The translations under genes and the position numbers were made by a program. Below the pieces are notes generated by a model. It ran no database searches, was not told the DNA's origin, and was given only the letters and a program-made list of their open reading frames with translations. From assembly GCA_001799475.1 (NCBI GenBank), contig MGTN01000156.1, forward strand, positions 41,879 to 65,904: DNA of 24,026 nucleotides, written 5' to 3'. Source of the DNA: Desulfovibrionales bacterium GWA2_65_9 (GTDB lineage: Bacteria; Desulfobacterota; Desulfovibrionia; Desulfovibrionales; Desulfovibrionaceae). Positions 1 through 8,726 of this stretch are shown one piece after another. Position 1 is the first letter of the stretch. The number at the start of each line of letters is the position of its first letter.

Positions 1-996
1 GCGAGCATCCTGACCCAGAGTTTCACTGACTTTGAGTTCCTGATCATCGACGACGGCTCCACGGACGCAAGCTGGGAGCTCATCACGGCCTGCCCCGACC
101 CGCGCATCCGCGCCGTGAAGAACGAGAGCAACCTGCTGCTGGCGGGGGTGCTGGACAAGGGCCTGCGCCTGGCCCGGGGCGAGTATGTGGCGCGCATGGA
201 CTGCGACGACGTGAGCCTGCCGGAGCGCCTGGCCCTCCAGGTGGAATATCTGGACGCCCATCCCGAAGTCGGGGTGCTGGGCACGGGCTACATCCCCATC
301 GACGGGCAGGACCGGCCCCTGGAAGGGGCCATGCTCTACCCGGAAGGCCACCACCAGCTCCTCTGGCTGATGCTTTTCGAGAACCCGCTGGCCCACCCCT
401 CGGCAATGCTCCGGCGTGAGGCCGCGCTCAGGGCCGGGGGCTACGATTCCGACGTCATCCGAGGGCGGGAAAGGTTCAGCGGCGAGGACTACGATCTCTG
501 GCGGCGCATGGCGGGCGACTGCAAACGGGCTACCCTAAGCCAGCCGCTCTTGCTGCTGCGCAAGCACGGCGGCAACGTGACCCTGGTGCACCAACTGGAG
601 AACGAAAAGAACAGCGCTGCCATCCGGCGGCTGTTCATGGCCTCGGTGCTGGGGGCGGATGTCCGGGAAGCGACCATCATGGACCTCTGGCGGCGGGAAT
701 TCCCCACGCCCGGCGCAGCGGCGGACGCGGCGGCCCTGGTGCAGGCGCTCTTCAAGGCCAGTCGACAACGTGGTGGCCTGAATCAGGCGGACCTCGCCTT
801 CATGCGCCAGGACGCGGCGCGGCGCATCTTCGCCATCTACAGAAACGTTTGGAACCGGAGGGGAAGCCTGGGCATCGCCCTGCGCTCCCTCCTGCTCGAC
901 CCCCTGGCCCCTGCGCGCGCCTCGTTGCGCCTCCTGGACCGCAACACCAGGCGGCAGGCCGCCGCGCCCGCCCAGCAGCACAAGGCCACGGGCTGA
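1..996 (+). CDS. Family 2 glycosyltransferase, 5'-truncated by window edge
   Basis: The reading frame is open from base 1, so the start lies outside the window; 331 codons are visible. The first visible residues carry the GT-A nucleotide-sugar motif (IIDDGSTD), followed by an ARMDCDD stretch in which the DxD-type acidic residues would bind the metal and sugar nucleotide. Further on, SGEDYDLWRRM is the ED-containing catalytic-base region usual in GT2 enzymes. The C-terminal third has no recognised motif and is rich in Arg and Leu. GT2 enzymes transfer a sugar from an activated donor to a lipid-linked or growing glycan at the cytoplasmic face. The next gene begins 4 bases after the stop, so both are probably co-transcribed in a polysaccharide operon. 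The sugar and acceptor cannot be read from sequence. Confidence 0.9.
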   Translation, partial: ASILTQSFTDFEFLIIDDGSTDASWELITACPDPRIRAVKNESNLLLAGVLDKGLRLARGEYVARMDCDDVSLPERLALQVEYLDAHPEVGVLGTGYIPIDGQDRPLEGAMLYPEGHHQLLWLMLFENPLAHPSAMLRREAALRAGGYDSDVIRGRERFSGEDYDLWRRMAGDCKRATLSQPLLLLRKHGGNVTLVHQLENEKNSAAIRRLFMASVLGADVREATIMDLWRREFPTPGAAADAAALVQALFKASRQRGGLNQADLAFMRQDAARRIFAIYRNVWNRRGSLGIALRSLLLDPLAPARASLRLLDRNTRRQAAAPAQQHKATG

Positions 997-1000
997 GCGC

Positions 1001-2170
1001 ATGGCACACCCCCGCCACATCGCTTTTGTCATCTCCTCCCTTGGCCTGGGCGGGGCGGAACGCGCCCTGGTGGACCTGGCCAACAGGCTCGCCGCGCGCG
1101 GGCACGAGCTGACCGTGCTGACCCTTGAAGGCAGCGGGCAGGAGAGCTTCTTCCCCCTGCGGCCCGAGGTGCGCCGCCTGTGCCTGGACCTGAAGCGCCC
1201 CTCCATGGGGCTTGTGTCAGGCGTGCTGGCCAACCTGGGCCGCGTGCGCGCCCTGCGCCGGACCCTGCGCGATGTGAAGCCGGACGCCGTGCTCGGGTTC
1301 ATCGACACCACCAACGTGCTGACCCTGCTGGCCTGCCTGGGCCTGGGCGTCCGGGTCGTCGTGGCCGAGCGCTCCGTGCCCGGCGTGCATCCCGTGGGCA
1401 GGCTGTGGTCGGCGCTACGCAGGCTGACCTATCCCCTGGCCGCGGCCGTGGTGGTGCAAAGCCGCGACGCCTTGATGCGCCTGAGCCCCCTGGCCCGGCG
1501 CAAGGCCGTGGTGCTGCCCAATGCCGTGGCCCGCCCCGACCACACTGCGCCAGCCCCTCCGCCTGACCTGCCGCCCGAGCTGCCCCCCAGTCTGCCGAAA
1601 AACGCGCAACTGGTGCTGGCCCTGGGCCGCCTGTCGCCGGAGAAGAACCTGGACGCCCTGGTGCGCGCCTTTGCCGCCCTGGCCCCGAAATATCCCGGTC
1701 TGCTGCTGGCCCTGGTGGGCGAGGGACCGGAGCGCGCCCGGCTCGCGGCCCTGGCGCAGGAGCTGGGCCTCGCGGACCGGGTGCTGCTGCCAGGCGCGGC
1801 CAAGAACCCCGCGCCCTGGCTGGCCCAGGCCCAGCTGTTCGTGCTGCCCTCGCGCTACGAGGGCTTCCCCAACGCCCTGTGCGAGGCCATGGCCCACAGC
1901 CGCGCGGTCATCGCCACAGACTGCCCCGGCGGCGTGGCCGACATCGTGCGCCACGGGCAAAACGGCTGGCTGCTGCCGGTCTGTTGCGGCGACGGCCTGG
2001 CTCCCGCCTTGGCCGAGGCCATGAACACCCTGCTGGCCGACCCGGCCCTGCGGACCAGGCTGGGCCTGCGCGCCAGCGAGGTGCTGGAGCGCTTCCACCC
2101 GGAGGCCATCCTGGCCCGCTGGGAAGAACTCCTCGTCGGCAAGGCCCCTGCGGCCCGGCCCGGAGGCTGA
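1001..2170 (+). CDS. GT4-family glycosyltransferase
   Basis: This 389-residue protein has the two-Rossmann GT-B layout of family 4. The N-terminal domain opens with a SSLGLGGAERAL segment, the usual GGAER acceptor-side loop. The C-terminal domain starts near residue 200 with LALGRLSPEKNLDALV and continues with LVGEGPERARL, the donor-binding region. The EX7E motif is present as EGFPNALCEAMA. Such enzymes use nucleotide-sugar donors with retention of configuration. The protein has normal length and no signal peptide, as expected for a cytoplasmic, membrane-associated transferase. The ATG lies 4 bases after the upstream stop, with only a weak ribosome site (GGGCTGAGCGC), which suggests translational coupling. 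Donor and linkage are unknown. Confidence 0.92.
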   Translation: MAHPRHIAFVISSLGLGGAERALVDLANRLAARGHELTVLTLEGSGQESFFPLRPEVRRLCLDLKRPSMGLVSGVLANLGRVRALRRTLRDVKPDAVLGFIDTTNVLTLLACLGLGVRVVVAERSVPGVHPVGRLWSALRRLTYPLAAAVVVQSRDALMRLSPLARRKAVVLPNAVARPDHTAPAPPPDLPPELPPSLPKNAQLVLALGRLSPEKNLDALVRAFAALAPKYPGLLLALVGEGPERARLAALAQELGLADRVLLPGAAKNPAPWLAQAQLFVLPSRYEGFPNALCEAMAHSRAVIATDCPGGVADIVRHGQNGWLLPVCCGDGLAPALAEAMNTLLADPALRTRLGLRASEVLERFHPEAILARWEELLVGKAPAARPGG

Positions 2171-2174
2171 CCCC

Positions 2175-4142
2175 ATGTGCGGCATAGCAGGCATTTTCTC
2201 CCCCAACGCCGGACGCGTCCCGCAGAACCTCCTGCGCGCCATGACCGACACCCTGCACCATCGCGGGCCGGACGACTCGGACCTGTGGCTGGACGAGGCC
2301 GCAGGCATCGGCCTGGGCCACCGCAGGCTGTCCATCCTGGACCTCTCGCCCCTGGGCCGCCAGCCCATGCATTCGGCCTCCGGGCGCTTTGTGATCTGCT
2401 TCAACGGCGAGGTCTTCAATTTCGCGCGGCTGCGCACCGAGCTTACCCCCCTGGGCCACGCCTTCCGGGGCGGCTCGGACACCGAGGTCATGCTGGCGGC
2501 CATCGAAGAGTGGGGCCTGGCCGCCGCCGTGAAGCGCTTCGTGGGCATGTTCGCCTTTGCCCTGTGGGACCGCGAAGGACGCACGCTGTCCCTGGTGCGC
2601 GACCGCCTGGGCATCAAGCCGCTGTACTACGGCTTTACCCAGGGCAAGGACGGCCAGGACTTCGTCTTCGGCTCGGAGCTCAAGGCCCTGCGCACGCACC
2701 CGGACTTCCGCGCGGACATCGACCGCGAGGCCCTGACCCTGTACTTCCGGCACAACTACATCCCGGCGCCCTTCTCCATCCACCAGGGGGCGAAGAAACT
2801 CCCGGCCGGGCACATCCTGACCCTGGCGCCCGGCGGCGAGCCTGAGCTCTCGGCCTACTGGTCGGCCGAGGAGGTCTACGCCAAGGGCGCGGCGGCTCCC
2901 TTCAGCGGCACCGAGACCGAGGCCCTGGACCGGCTGGAGGCGCTCACCTCCGACGCCGTGGGCCTGCGCATGCTGGCCGACGTGCCCCTAGGCGCATTTC
3001 TGTCCGGCGGCATCGACTCCTCGCTGGTGGTGGCGCTCATGCAGGCCCAGAGTCCGCGCCCGGTGAAGACCTTCTCCATCGGCTTTGCCGAGGCGGCCTT
3101 CAACGAGGCCCCGCATGCCCGGGCCGTGGCCGCGCACCTGGGCTGTGAGCACACCGAACTCATGCTCACCGAGCAGGATCTGCTGAGCATCGTGCCCCAG
3201 GTGCCCCGGTTCTGGGACGAGCCCTTTGCCGACTCCTCGCAGATACCGACCTTTGCCGTGTGCCGCCTGGCGCGCCAGCACGTCACCGTGGCCCTGTCCG
3301 GCGACGGCGGCGACGAGCTGTTCTTCGGCTACGACCGTTACTTCCACGCCCGGCGCTGGTGGCAGCGCCTGGCCCGCGTGCCGCTGCCCGCCAGACGGCT
3401 GGCCGCCGGGTTGTCGCGCCTGCGGCCCGAGCGCCTGGCCCGGCACTTCGGCACCTTCGGCCAGAGGGTGCTCTGGCGGCTGGACGCCTTGGGCATCACC
3501 GAGTTTCCGGCCTTCTACAAGCGGCTGGTCTCGCACCACCCGCGCCCCTGGGAGCTGGTGCGCGGGGCCGGAATGAAGACCGGAATGGAGGCCCGCACAG
3601 CCATCGACCTGGTGCGGCCAGACGCCGACCCGTACCGCGCCATGTCCCTCTGGGACACGCTCATGTACCTGCCCGACGACATCCTGACCAAGGTCGACCG
3701 CGCCAGCATGGCCGTGAGCCTGGAGGCCCGCGTGCCGCTTCTGGACCACCGCGTGCTGGAGTTCGCGGCCAGCCTGCCCACGGCCTTCAAGGTCCAGGGC
3801 GGCAGTGGCAAGCACCTGCTCAAGCAGCTCTTGTACCGCCATGTGCCGCGCGAAATAGTCGACCGGCCCAAGATGGGCTTCGGCATCCCGCTTCACCGCT
3901 GGCTGCCGGGCGAACTCAGACCCTGGGCCGAGGACGTGCTGGCCACGGGCCGCAGGCAGGCCGGGGACATCCTCGACTTCGCCCTGGTGGACCAGTACTG
4001 GCGCGAGCTGCTCCAGGGCTCCACGCACCGGACGTACATCCTCTGGGACGTGCTCATGTTCCTGGCCTGGCGCATGGATCTGCCTGTAAATACGCCCTTA
4101 GATACGCCTGTAAATACGACCGCAGACCTGCCACGCGTTTGA
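2175..4142 (+). CDS. asnB: Asparagine synthase (glutamine-hydrolysing) type amidotransferase
   Basis: The protein has 655 residues and starts MCGIAGIF, so Cys2 becomes the N-terminal nucleophile of a class II glutamine amidotransferase domain (about residues 2-215; RGPDD and FNGEVFN motifs visible). The synthetase domain follows (about 255-600), with the pyrophosphate loop FLSGGIDSS and the ALSGDGGDELF segment. The reaction is Gln plus ATP plus a carboxylate giving an amide and Glu. Inside a polysaccharide cluster, AsnB-like proteins often amidate a uronic acid or other sugar carboxylate rather than aspartate, so the substrate is uncertain. GGAGG sits 9 bases before the ATG. The last ~20 residues (PVNTPLDTPVNTT region) come from a 12-base tandem repeat and fall outside the conserved fold. 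Confidence 0.92.
   Translation: MCGIAGIFSPNAGRVPQNLLRAMTDTLHHRGPDDSDLWLDEAAGIGLGHRRLSILDLSPLGRQPMHSASGRFVICFNGEVFNFARLRTELTPLGHAFRGGSDTEVMLAAIEEWGLAAAVKRFVGMFAFALWDREGRTLSLVRDRLGIKPLYYGFTQGKDGQDFVFGSELKALRTHPDFRADIDREALTLYFRHNYIPAPFSIHQGAKKLPAGHILTLAPGGEPELSAYWSAEEVYAKGAAAPFSGTETEALDRLEALTSDAVGLRMLADVPLGAFLSGGIDSSLVVALMQAQSPRPVKTFSIGFAEAAFNEAPHARAVAAHLGCEHTELMLTEQDLLSIVPQVPRFWDEPFADSSQIPTFAVCRLARQHVTVALSGDGGDELFFGYDRYFHARRWWQRLARVPLPARRLAAGLSRLRPERLARHFGTFGQRVLWRLDALGITEFPAFYKRLVSHHPRPWELVRGAGMKTGMEARTAIDLVRPDADPYRAMSLWDTLMYLPDDILTKVDRASMAVSLEARVPLLDHRVLEFAASLPTAFKVQGGSGKHLLKQLLYRHVPREIVDRPKMGFGIPLHRWLPGELRPWAEDVLATGRRQAGDILDFALVDQYWRELLQGSTHRTYILWDVLMFLAWRMDLPVNTPLDTPVNTTADLPRV
4083..4118 (+). 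repeat. In-frame 12-base tandem repeat in the AsnB C-terminus
   Basis: There are three consecutive 12-base units: CCTGTAAATACG, CCCTTAGATACG and CCTGTAAATACG. Units 1 and 3 are identical and unit 2 differs at three positions. They encode PVNT, PLDT and PVNT. The run is clearly A+T-richer than the surrounding gene and lies only about eight codons before the stop, so unit number could vary without touching the catalytic domains. Confidence 0.8.
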
Positions 4143-4173
4143 CCGGGGCAGCCCCCTCGGATACAGAGTCCGC

Positions 4174-5028
4174 ATGACACGCACCTGGGACGACGAAACC
4201 AGCGCCGGACAGCGCTTCGGCTTCGGGGCCAACTGGCGCGGCTTCCTCGCCCGCCTGGACGAGGGCCGCATCCGCCAGGCCGAGGCGTCCGTCAAAACGC
4301 TGCTTGGCCGCGACGACCTCACCGGTCTGCGCCTGCTGGACCTGGGCTCGGGCTCCGGGCTGTTCTCCCTGGCCGCGCGCCGCCTGGGGGCGTTGGTCGT
4401 GTCCTTCGACTTCGACCCGGACTCCGTGGCCTGCACCAGCTCCCTGCGTGAGCGTTTCTTCCCGGACGACACGGCCTGGACCGTGCTGCGCGGCTCGGCC
4501 CTGGACCGGGCCTTCCTGGACGGCCTGGACACCTTTGACGTGGTCTATTCCTGGGGCGTTCTGCACCACACCGGCGACCAGTGGGCGGCGCTGAGCAACG
4601 CGGCCCGGCTCGTGGCACCAGGCGGGCTTTTGGCCATCGCGCTGTACAACCACCAGCCCCTGTTCACGCCCCTGCACACGGCCATGAAGCGCCTCTACGG
4701 CAAGAGCCCCAAGGCCGGGCGGCTCTGCATCGCGCTAGGCTACGCCCTTTGCGTGGGCGCGGCCCTGGCCCTGGCCGACCTCCTGCGCGGACGCAATCCA
4801 CTTGCCCGGCACGCATCCTCGGGCCTGCCGCGCGGCATGAGCTTCTGGCACGACGTGGTGGACTGGGTGGGCGGCTGGCCCTTTGAGACGAGCACGCCGG
4901 AGCAGGTCTTCGACTTCTGCCGGGCGCGCGGATTTCAGCTGCGCTCCCTGCGCACCGTGGGCGGCAAGTCCGGCTGCAACGAGTTCGTGTTCCAGCGCCA
5001 GGACTCCGGCGTATGCGCATCCTCCTGA
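4174..5028 (+). CDS. SAM-dependent class I methyltransferase
   Basis: This 284-residue protein has a class I Rossmann methyltransferase core. Motif I is LLDLGSGSGLFS (about residues 51-62). The acidic residue at the end of beta-2 is in VVSFDFDPDSV, and motif IV/post-IV is DVVYSWGVLHHTGD, followed by LVAPGGLLAIALYN. The SWGVLHHT segment resembles UbiG/Methyltransf_11-type O- or C-methyltransferases. The C-terminal part (about 190-284), with a hydrophobic stretch near 190-208, may contact lipid or acceptor. It lies between sugar transferases and probably methylates a sugar or lipid-linked intermediate, which is inferred from context only. The ribosome site is poor (CAGAG). The downstream GT4 gene overlaps its last 16 bases in another frame. 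Confidence 0.85.
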   Translation: MTRTWDDETSAGQRFGFGANWRGFLARLDEGRIRQAEASVKTLLGRDDLTGLRLLDLGSGSGLFSLAARRLGALVVSFDFDPDSVACTSSLRERFFPDDTAWTVLRGSALDRAFLDGLDTFDVVYSWGVLHHTGDQWAALSNAARLVAPGGLLAIALYNHQPLFTPLHTAMKRLYGKSPKAGRLCIALGYALCVGAALALADLLRGRNPLARHASSGLPRGMSFWHDVVDWVGGWPFETSTPEQVFDFCRARGFQLRSLRTVGGKSGCNEFVFQRQDSGVCASS

Positions 5029-6152
5029 GCATCCCCAGCCTCATGCCCGGCGGGGCCGAGCGCCAGTTCGCCGAACTGGCCGCCGGGCTGGCCGCGCGCG
5101 GGCACGAGGTGCTGGCCGTGGCCCTGGACCGGGGCGGCCCGCTGGAAGCAGCCCTGGGCCAGGCGCGGCTGGTGGTCATCGGCAAGCGGAACCGCCTGGG
5201 CAATGTGCGCGTGGCCGCCAGGCTGGCCGGGCACCTGCGCGCCTTCCAGCCTCAGGTCCACTACGCTTTTTTGACCGCAGCCTGCGTGCTGGGCGGACTG
5301 CTCAAGCCATTCTTCCCGGCCACCCGGCTGGTCATGGGCCTGCGCGCCACGGACGTGGACCACTCGGCCTACACGTACGGCCGGGCTGGGCGTATCATGC
5401 ACGGCCTGGAGGTCCGGCTGTCCGGCCTGGCCGGGCTGGTCATCGCCAACGCCCAGGCCGGGCAACGCGACGCGCTGAGGCGCGGCTTCAAGGCCGACAG
5501 GATCGTGGTGGTGCCAAACGGCATCGACACCGAACGCTGCCTGCCGGACAGGGCCCTCGGCTTGCCCCTGCGCGAGGCCTGGGGCATCGGGCCGGGCGAG
5601 GTGCTCATCGGCCATGTGGCGCGGCTGGACCCCATGAAGGACCACCCGAATTTCCTGCGCGCAGCGGCCCTGCTGGCCGCCAGACGCCCGGAGGCGCGCT
5701 TCGTCTGCGTGGGCGCGGGACCGGAGGGCTACACCGCCGAACTCCGCCGCCAGGCCGACGAACTGGGGCTGGCCGGGCGGCTCGTCTGGGCCGGGGGCCG
5801 CGCGGACATGCCGCAGGTGTACAACGCCCTTGATCTGCTGTGCCTGTCCTCGGCCTATGGCGAGGGTTTTCCCAACGTCCTGGGCGAGGCCATGGCCTGC
5901 GGCGTGCCCTGCTGCGCCACGGACGCGGGCGATGCAGCCCTGGTGCTGGGCGATGTGGGCGAGCTCGTGCCGCGGGGCGCTCCCGAAGCCCTGGCCACGG
6001 GGCTGGAGACACTGCTTGGCCGCCGGGAGCGCGAGGGCGAGGACCTGCGCCAGGCCTGCCGGGAGCGCATGGTCACGCACTTCGGTGTGGAGCGCATGGT
6101 GGCGGCCAGCGAGGCCCTGCTGGAAAAACTCTGCGCGGAGCCATGGCCATGA
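5013..6152 (+). CDS. GT4-family glycosyltransferase
   Basis: The protein has 379 residues and GT-B architecture. It starts MRILLSIPSLMPGGAERQF, the typical first strand and GGAER loop. The donor domain begins near residue 190 (GHVARLDPMKDHPNFLRA, then VGAGPEG). The EX7E motif reads EGFPNVLGEAMA. The length is normal, with no signal peptide or membrane segment. Its ATG is embedded in the end of the methyltransferase gene, and its stop overlaps the next start as ATGA, so translation of the three genes is probably coupled. It is distinct from the first GT4 enzyme of the window, since the two share only family motifs and so presumably add different sugars. Confidence 0.92.
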   Translation: MRILLSIPSLMPGGAERQFAELAAGLAARGHEVLAVALDRGGPLEAALGQARLVVIGKRNRLGNVRVAARLAGHLRAFQPQVHYAFLTAACVLGGLLKPFFPATRLVMGLRATDVDHSAYTYGRAGRIMHGLEVRLSGLAGLVIANAQAGQRDALRRGFKADRIVVVPNGIDTERCLPDRALGLPLREAWGIGPGEVLIGHVARLDPMKDHPNFLRAAALLAARRPEARFVCVGAGPEGYTAELRRQADELGLAGRLVWAGGRADMPQVYNALDLLCLSSAYGEGFPNVLGEAMACGVPCCATDAGDAALVLGDVGELVPRGAPEALATGLETLLGRREREGEDLRQACRERMVTHFGVERMVAASEALLEKLCAEPWP

Positions 6153-7213
6153 ACCGGCCAGCGCTGCGGCACTGGCTGATCGGGCTGGCCCTGTCCCTGG
6201 CCGTGGCCTGGGCCGCCGGGGCGCTCTTTCTGGACACGGTGCAGCCCCTGGCCTTGGACCCGTCCGTAGGACGCTACGTGGCCATGCCCGGCACAACCAC
6301 GCATACGCGGGTTGAAGGCTTCGCCACCTCCCGGGTGGGCGAACACGGCATCCGCGGCCTGCCCGGCGGCAAGCTGCCGCAGGGGCCCAAGGTGGTCTTC
6401 TGGGGTGACTCCTTCGTGGAGGGGCTTCAGGTGGACGATGCCGGGCGCATGGCCCAGGTGTTCACCCGGCTGGCTCATCAGGCTGGGGCTGATCTCTTCG
6501 GGGTAGGCATCGGCACCGGCGGCGACAGCCTTATCGACAGCATCTTCAAGGTCACGGACTACGCCCAGGCGCTCGGCCCCGTGCGCCTGCACGTTTTCGT
6601 CCTGGGCAGCATGTCCAATGTCTTGCCAGACGCTCCCAAGGCCTGTCGCGCGGCTTTCTTCTCCGGCCCGCCGCCACGCCTGGAGCAACGCCTCTGCCCG
6701 CCCTCAGAACGCTCCCTACGTCTGGCCCCTTGGCTTCGGGATCTGGAACTCCAGGGGGCCTTCGCGGCCTACCGGCGCGCGCTCGACATCTCGCTACGCC
6801 TGGCTCCTGGGCCAACCCCAGCGCACCAAGCGCTCCAGCCTCCGCCCACTCCATACGGACACGAGACGGCCTGGGACTATCTCAACCGGAGAATCCTTGC
6901 GGCCTCCGGCAACCACGCCCTGCTGGTCTACGCGCCATCGCTCCCGCGCCTGCTTGAGGGCAAGGTGAGCACAGACGACAACGCTGCCCTGTATGTCGAG
7001 GCCTATGCGCAGAGCTGCGTCCGGAGCGGCATCCCCTTCCTGAACCTCACTCCGGCCCTGGCCGCCCATTTCCAGGCCACGGGCCGGCTGCCCCACGGCT
7101 TCTTCAACTCCCCGCCCGGCTTCGGGCACCTGAACGAGGACGGGCACCGCCTCGCCGCCGAGGCCGTCCTGCAATATGTAAAGGAACACCGCAATGCCCT
7201 TCTGGCGCCCTGA
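6149..7213 (+). CDS. SGNH-hydrolase-fold protein, probable polysaccharide O-acyltransferase partner
   Basis: This 354-residue protein has an N-terminal hydrophobic segment (about residues 7-27, after an Arg/His-containing start) that acts as a signal anchor, so the catalytic part faces the periplasm. Block I is VVFWGDSFVEG with Ser88 as predicted nucleophile. The C-terminal HLNEDGH block supplies Asp331 and His333. SGNH proteins beside MBOAT proteins (compare AlgJ/AlgX beside AlgI) complete acyl transfer to polysaccharide, and that role fits here by position. I chose the ATG at 6149 because it forms an ATGA overlap with the upstream stop and lies 8 bases after GGAG; the in-frame ATG at 6143 is only 2 bases from that site. 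The following gene overlaps by 20 bases. Confidence 0.82.
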   Translation: MNRPALRHWLIGLALSLAVAWAAGALFLDTVQPLALDPSVGRYVAMPGTTTHTRVEGFATSRVGEHGIRGLPGGKLPQGPKVVFWGDSFVEGLQVDDAGRMAQVFTRLAHQAGADLFGVGIGTGGDSLIDSIFKVTDYAQALGPVRLHVFVLGSMSNVLPDAPKACRAAFFSGPPPRLEQRLCPPSERSLRLAPWLRDLELQGAFAAYRRALDISLRLAPGPTPAHQALQPPPTPYGHETAWDYLNRRILAASGNHALLVYAPSLPRLLEGKVSTDDNAALYVEAYAQSCVRSGIPFLNLTPALAAHFQATGRLPHGFFNSPPGFGHLNEDGHRLAAEAVLQYVKEHRNALLAP

Positions 7214-8552
7214 GTTCCTGCTGCTCCTGGGGCTGTGCCTGGCGCTGCTGCGGCTTTGTCCTGCGGCCTGGCGTAAGCCGCTCTTGACCCTGGCCGGGCT
7301 GTATTTCTACGCCTGGTGGGACCTGCGCTTCGTGCCGCTGCTGCTTGGCGCGGCCCTGGCAGACTGGGGCCTGGCCCTTGGGATGGAGCGCTCGGACGCC
7401 GGACGCCGCAAGGCCTTGTTCCTGCTCGGCCTGGCGCTGCACCTGGGCCTGCTGGCATTCTTCAAGTACGCGGATTTCTTCCTCAGCGCTCCGGCCGGGT
7501 CCACACTCTGGCTGATCATGCCGCTCGGCCTGTCCTTCCAGACCTTCTCAGCCATCACCTATCTGGCTGCGGTGCAGGCCGGGCGCATGGCGGCGCGCAA
7601 GAACCCCCTGGATGTGCTCTGCTTCGCCACCTTCTTCCCGGTGTTCGCAGCCGGGCCCATCGTGCGCGCCGAGGAGCTGCTGCCCCAGCTGGACGCCCTG
7701 CCCAGGCCAGGCGCTGACGACCTCTACCAAGGCTTCCGGCGCTTCAGCATGGGCCTGTTCAAGAAGCTGGTGCTGGCCGACCGCCTGGGGCTGTATGTGG
7801 CCGAGGTCTACGGCAATGCCGGGGCCTATGACGCAGCCTCCACCTGGGCCGCGGCCCTGGCCTACGCCCTGCAGATCTACCTGGACTTCTCCGCCTACTC
7901 GGACATGGCCATCGGCGCGGCCAGGGCTCTGGGCGTGCGCCTGCCGGAGAACTTCAACTTCCCCTACGCGGCCAGGAATCCCTCGGAGTTCTGGCGGCGC
8001 TGGCACATGAGCCTGTCCTTCTGGTTCCGGGACTATCTGTACATTCCACTGGGCGGCAGCAGGCTGGGCACGGCGCGCACGTGCGCCAACCTCATGCTGG
8101 TCATGCTGCTCTGCGGCATCTGGCACGGCTCGGGCTGGACCTTTGTCCTCTGGGGCGTGCTGCACGGCCTGGGGCTCTGCGCGCACCGCCTGTGGCGTGA
8201 ATGGCGCGGGCGGCGCAAGCATTCAGGCCTTAGCGGAGCGCTGGCCTGGGGCTGGGCGACCCTGTTCGCGGGCTTGTGCTGGATTCCCTTCCGGGCCGAG
8301 GACCTGGGCCACACGCGGCGCATCGTCTCGGCCATGCTGGGCGGCGGCGTGGTGCACTGGGTGCACCCCTTTGTCTGGGCGGCGCTGGGAGTTACGGTGC
8401 TGGCCCATGCCGTGCGCGGGCTTGGCCAGGAGGATGTGCTGCTGCTGCGCGGACCGCGCTGGTACGCCCCGGCAGTGCTGCTCTCCCTGGTCTGGCTCGC
8501 AGTCATCTTCGCCACGGACGGCTTCACGCCATTTTTGTACGCGCGGTTCTAG
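7194..8552 (+). CDS. MBOAT-family membrane O-acyltransferase (AlgI-like)
   Basis: This 452-residue protein has many hydrophobic segments, as expected for a multi-pass inner-membrane protein. The MBOAT signature is clear: RRWHMSLSFWFRDYLYIPLGG (His271 inside) and GIWHGSGWTFVLWGVLHG with His311, the expected catalytic histidine. PEFLLLLGLCLALLRLCP is the first membrane helix. MBOAT proteins of this type pass an acyl group, usually acetyl, across the membrane to a periplasmic SGNH partner, here the overlapping upstream gene. AAGGA lies 8 bases before the ATG. The stop TAG lies inside a CTAG that also forms the left border of a fold-back element, but removing the element would restore a TAG at the same codon, so the protein is intact. 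Confidence 0.92.
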   Translation: MPFWRPEFLLLLGLCLALLRLCPAAWRKPLLTLAGLYFYAWWDLRFVPLLLGAALADWGLALGMERSDAGRRKALFLLGLALHLGLLAFFKYADFFLSAPAGSTLWLIMPLGLSFQTFSAITYLAAVQAGRMAARKNPLDVLCFATFFPVFAAGPIVRAEELLPQLDALPRPGADDLYQGFRRFSMGLFKKLVLADRLGLYVAEVYGNAGAYDAASTWAAALAYALQIYLDFSAYSDMAIGAARALGVRLPENFNFPYAARNPSEFWRRWHMSLSFWFRDYLYIPLGGSRLGTARTCANLMLVMLLCGIWHGSGWTFVLWGVLHGLGLCAHRLWREWRGRRKHSGLSGALAWGWATLFAGLCWIPFRAEDLGHTRRIVSAMLGGGVVHWVHPFVWAALGVTVLAHAVRGLGQEDVLLLRGPRWYAPAVLLSLVWLAVIFATDGFTPFLYARF

Positions 8553-8710
8553 GGCCTGTTTCCAAAAGCGTCTTTTGCCCCCTGGACGTTGTCTGGAAGT
8601 CGGCGCGAGCCGATTTTGGCCCAGGGCTGTACCGCATGAGTACACCCCCTGGCCCCCCAGACAGGCTCTCTCCCCGCCAGGGAACAAAATCTATCCGTTG
8701 GAAACGACCC
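8552..8710 (+). mobile_element. Candidate MITE-like fold-back element with terminal inverted repeats
   Basis: The left end reads GGGCCTGTTTCCAA from 8552. The right end, read inward on the - strand from 8710, is GGGTCGTTTCCAA, a match apart from one substitution and one missing base. Both ends are bordered by TA within CTAG (8549-8552 and 8710-8713), consistent with a TA or CTAG target duplication. Inside, further nested arms pair: TTTTG 8573-8577 with 8685-8689, CCCTGG 8580-8585 with CCAGGG 8677-8682, TGTCTGG 8590-8596 with 8657-8663, CCAGGG 8621-8626 with 8647-8652, and a TCGGC-GCGA-GCCGA hairpin at 8600-8613. The whole unit therefore folds on itself. There is no transposase ORF. The ends recall IS5-type termini from memory only. 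A structured RNA or terminator region is the alternative. Confidence 0.55.
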
Positions 8711-8726
8711 TAGTCTGGAAGGGCAC

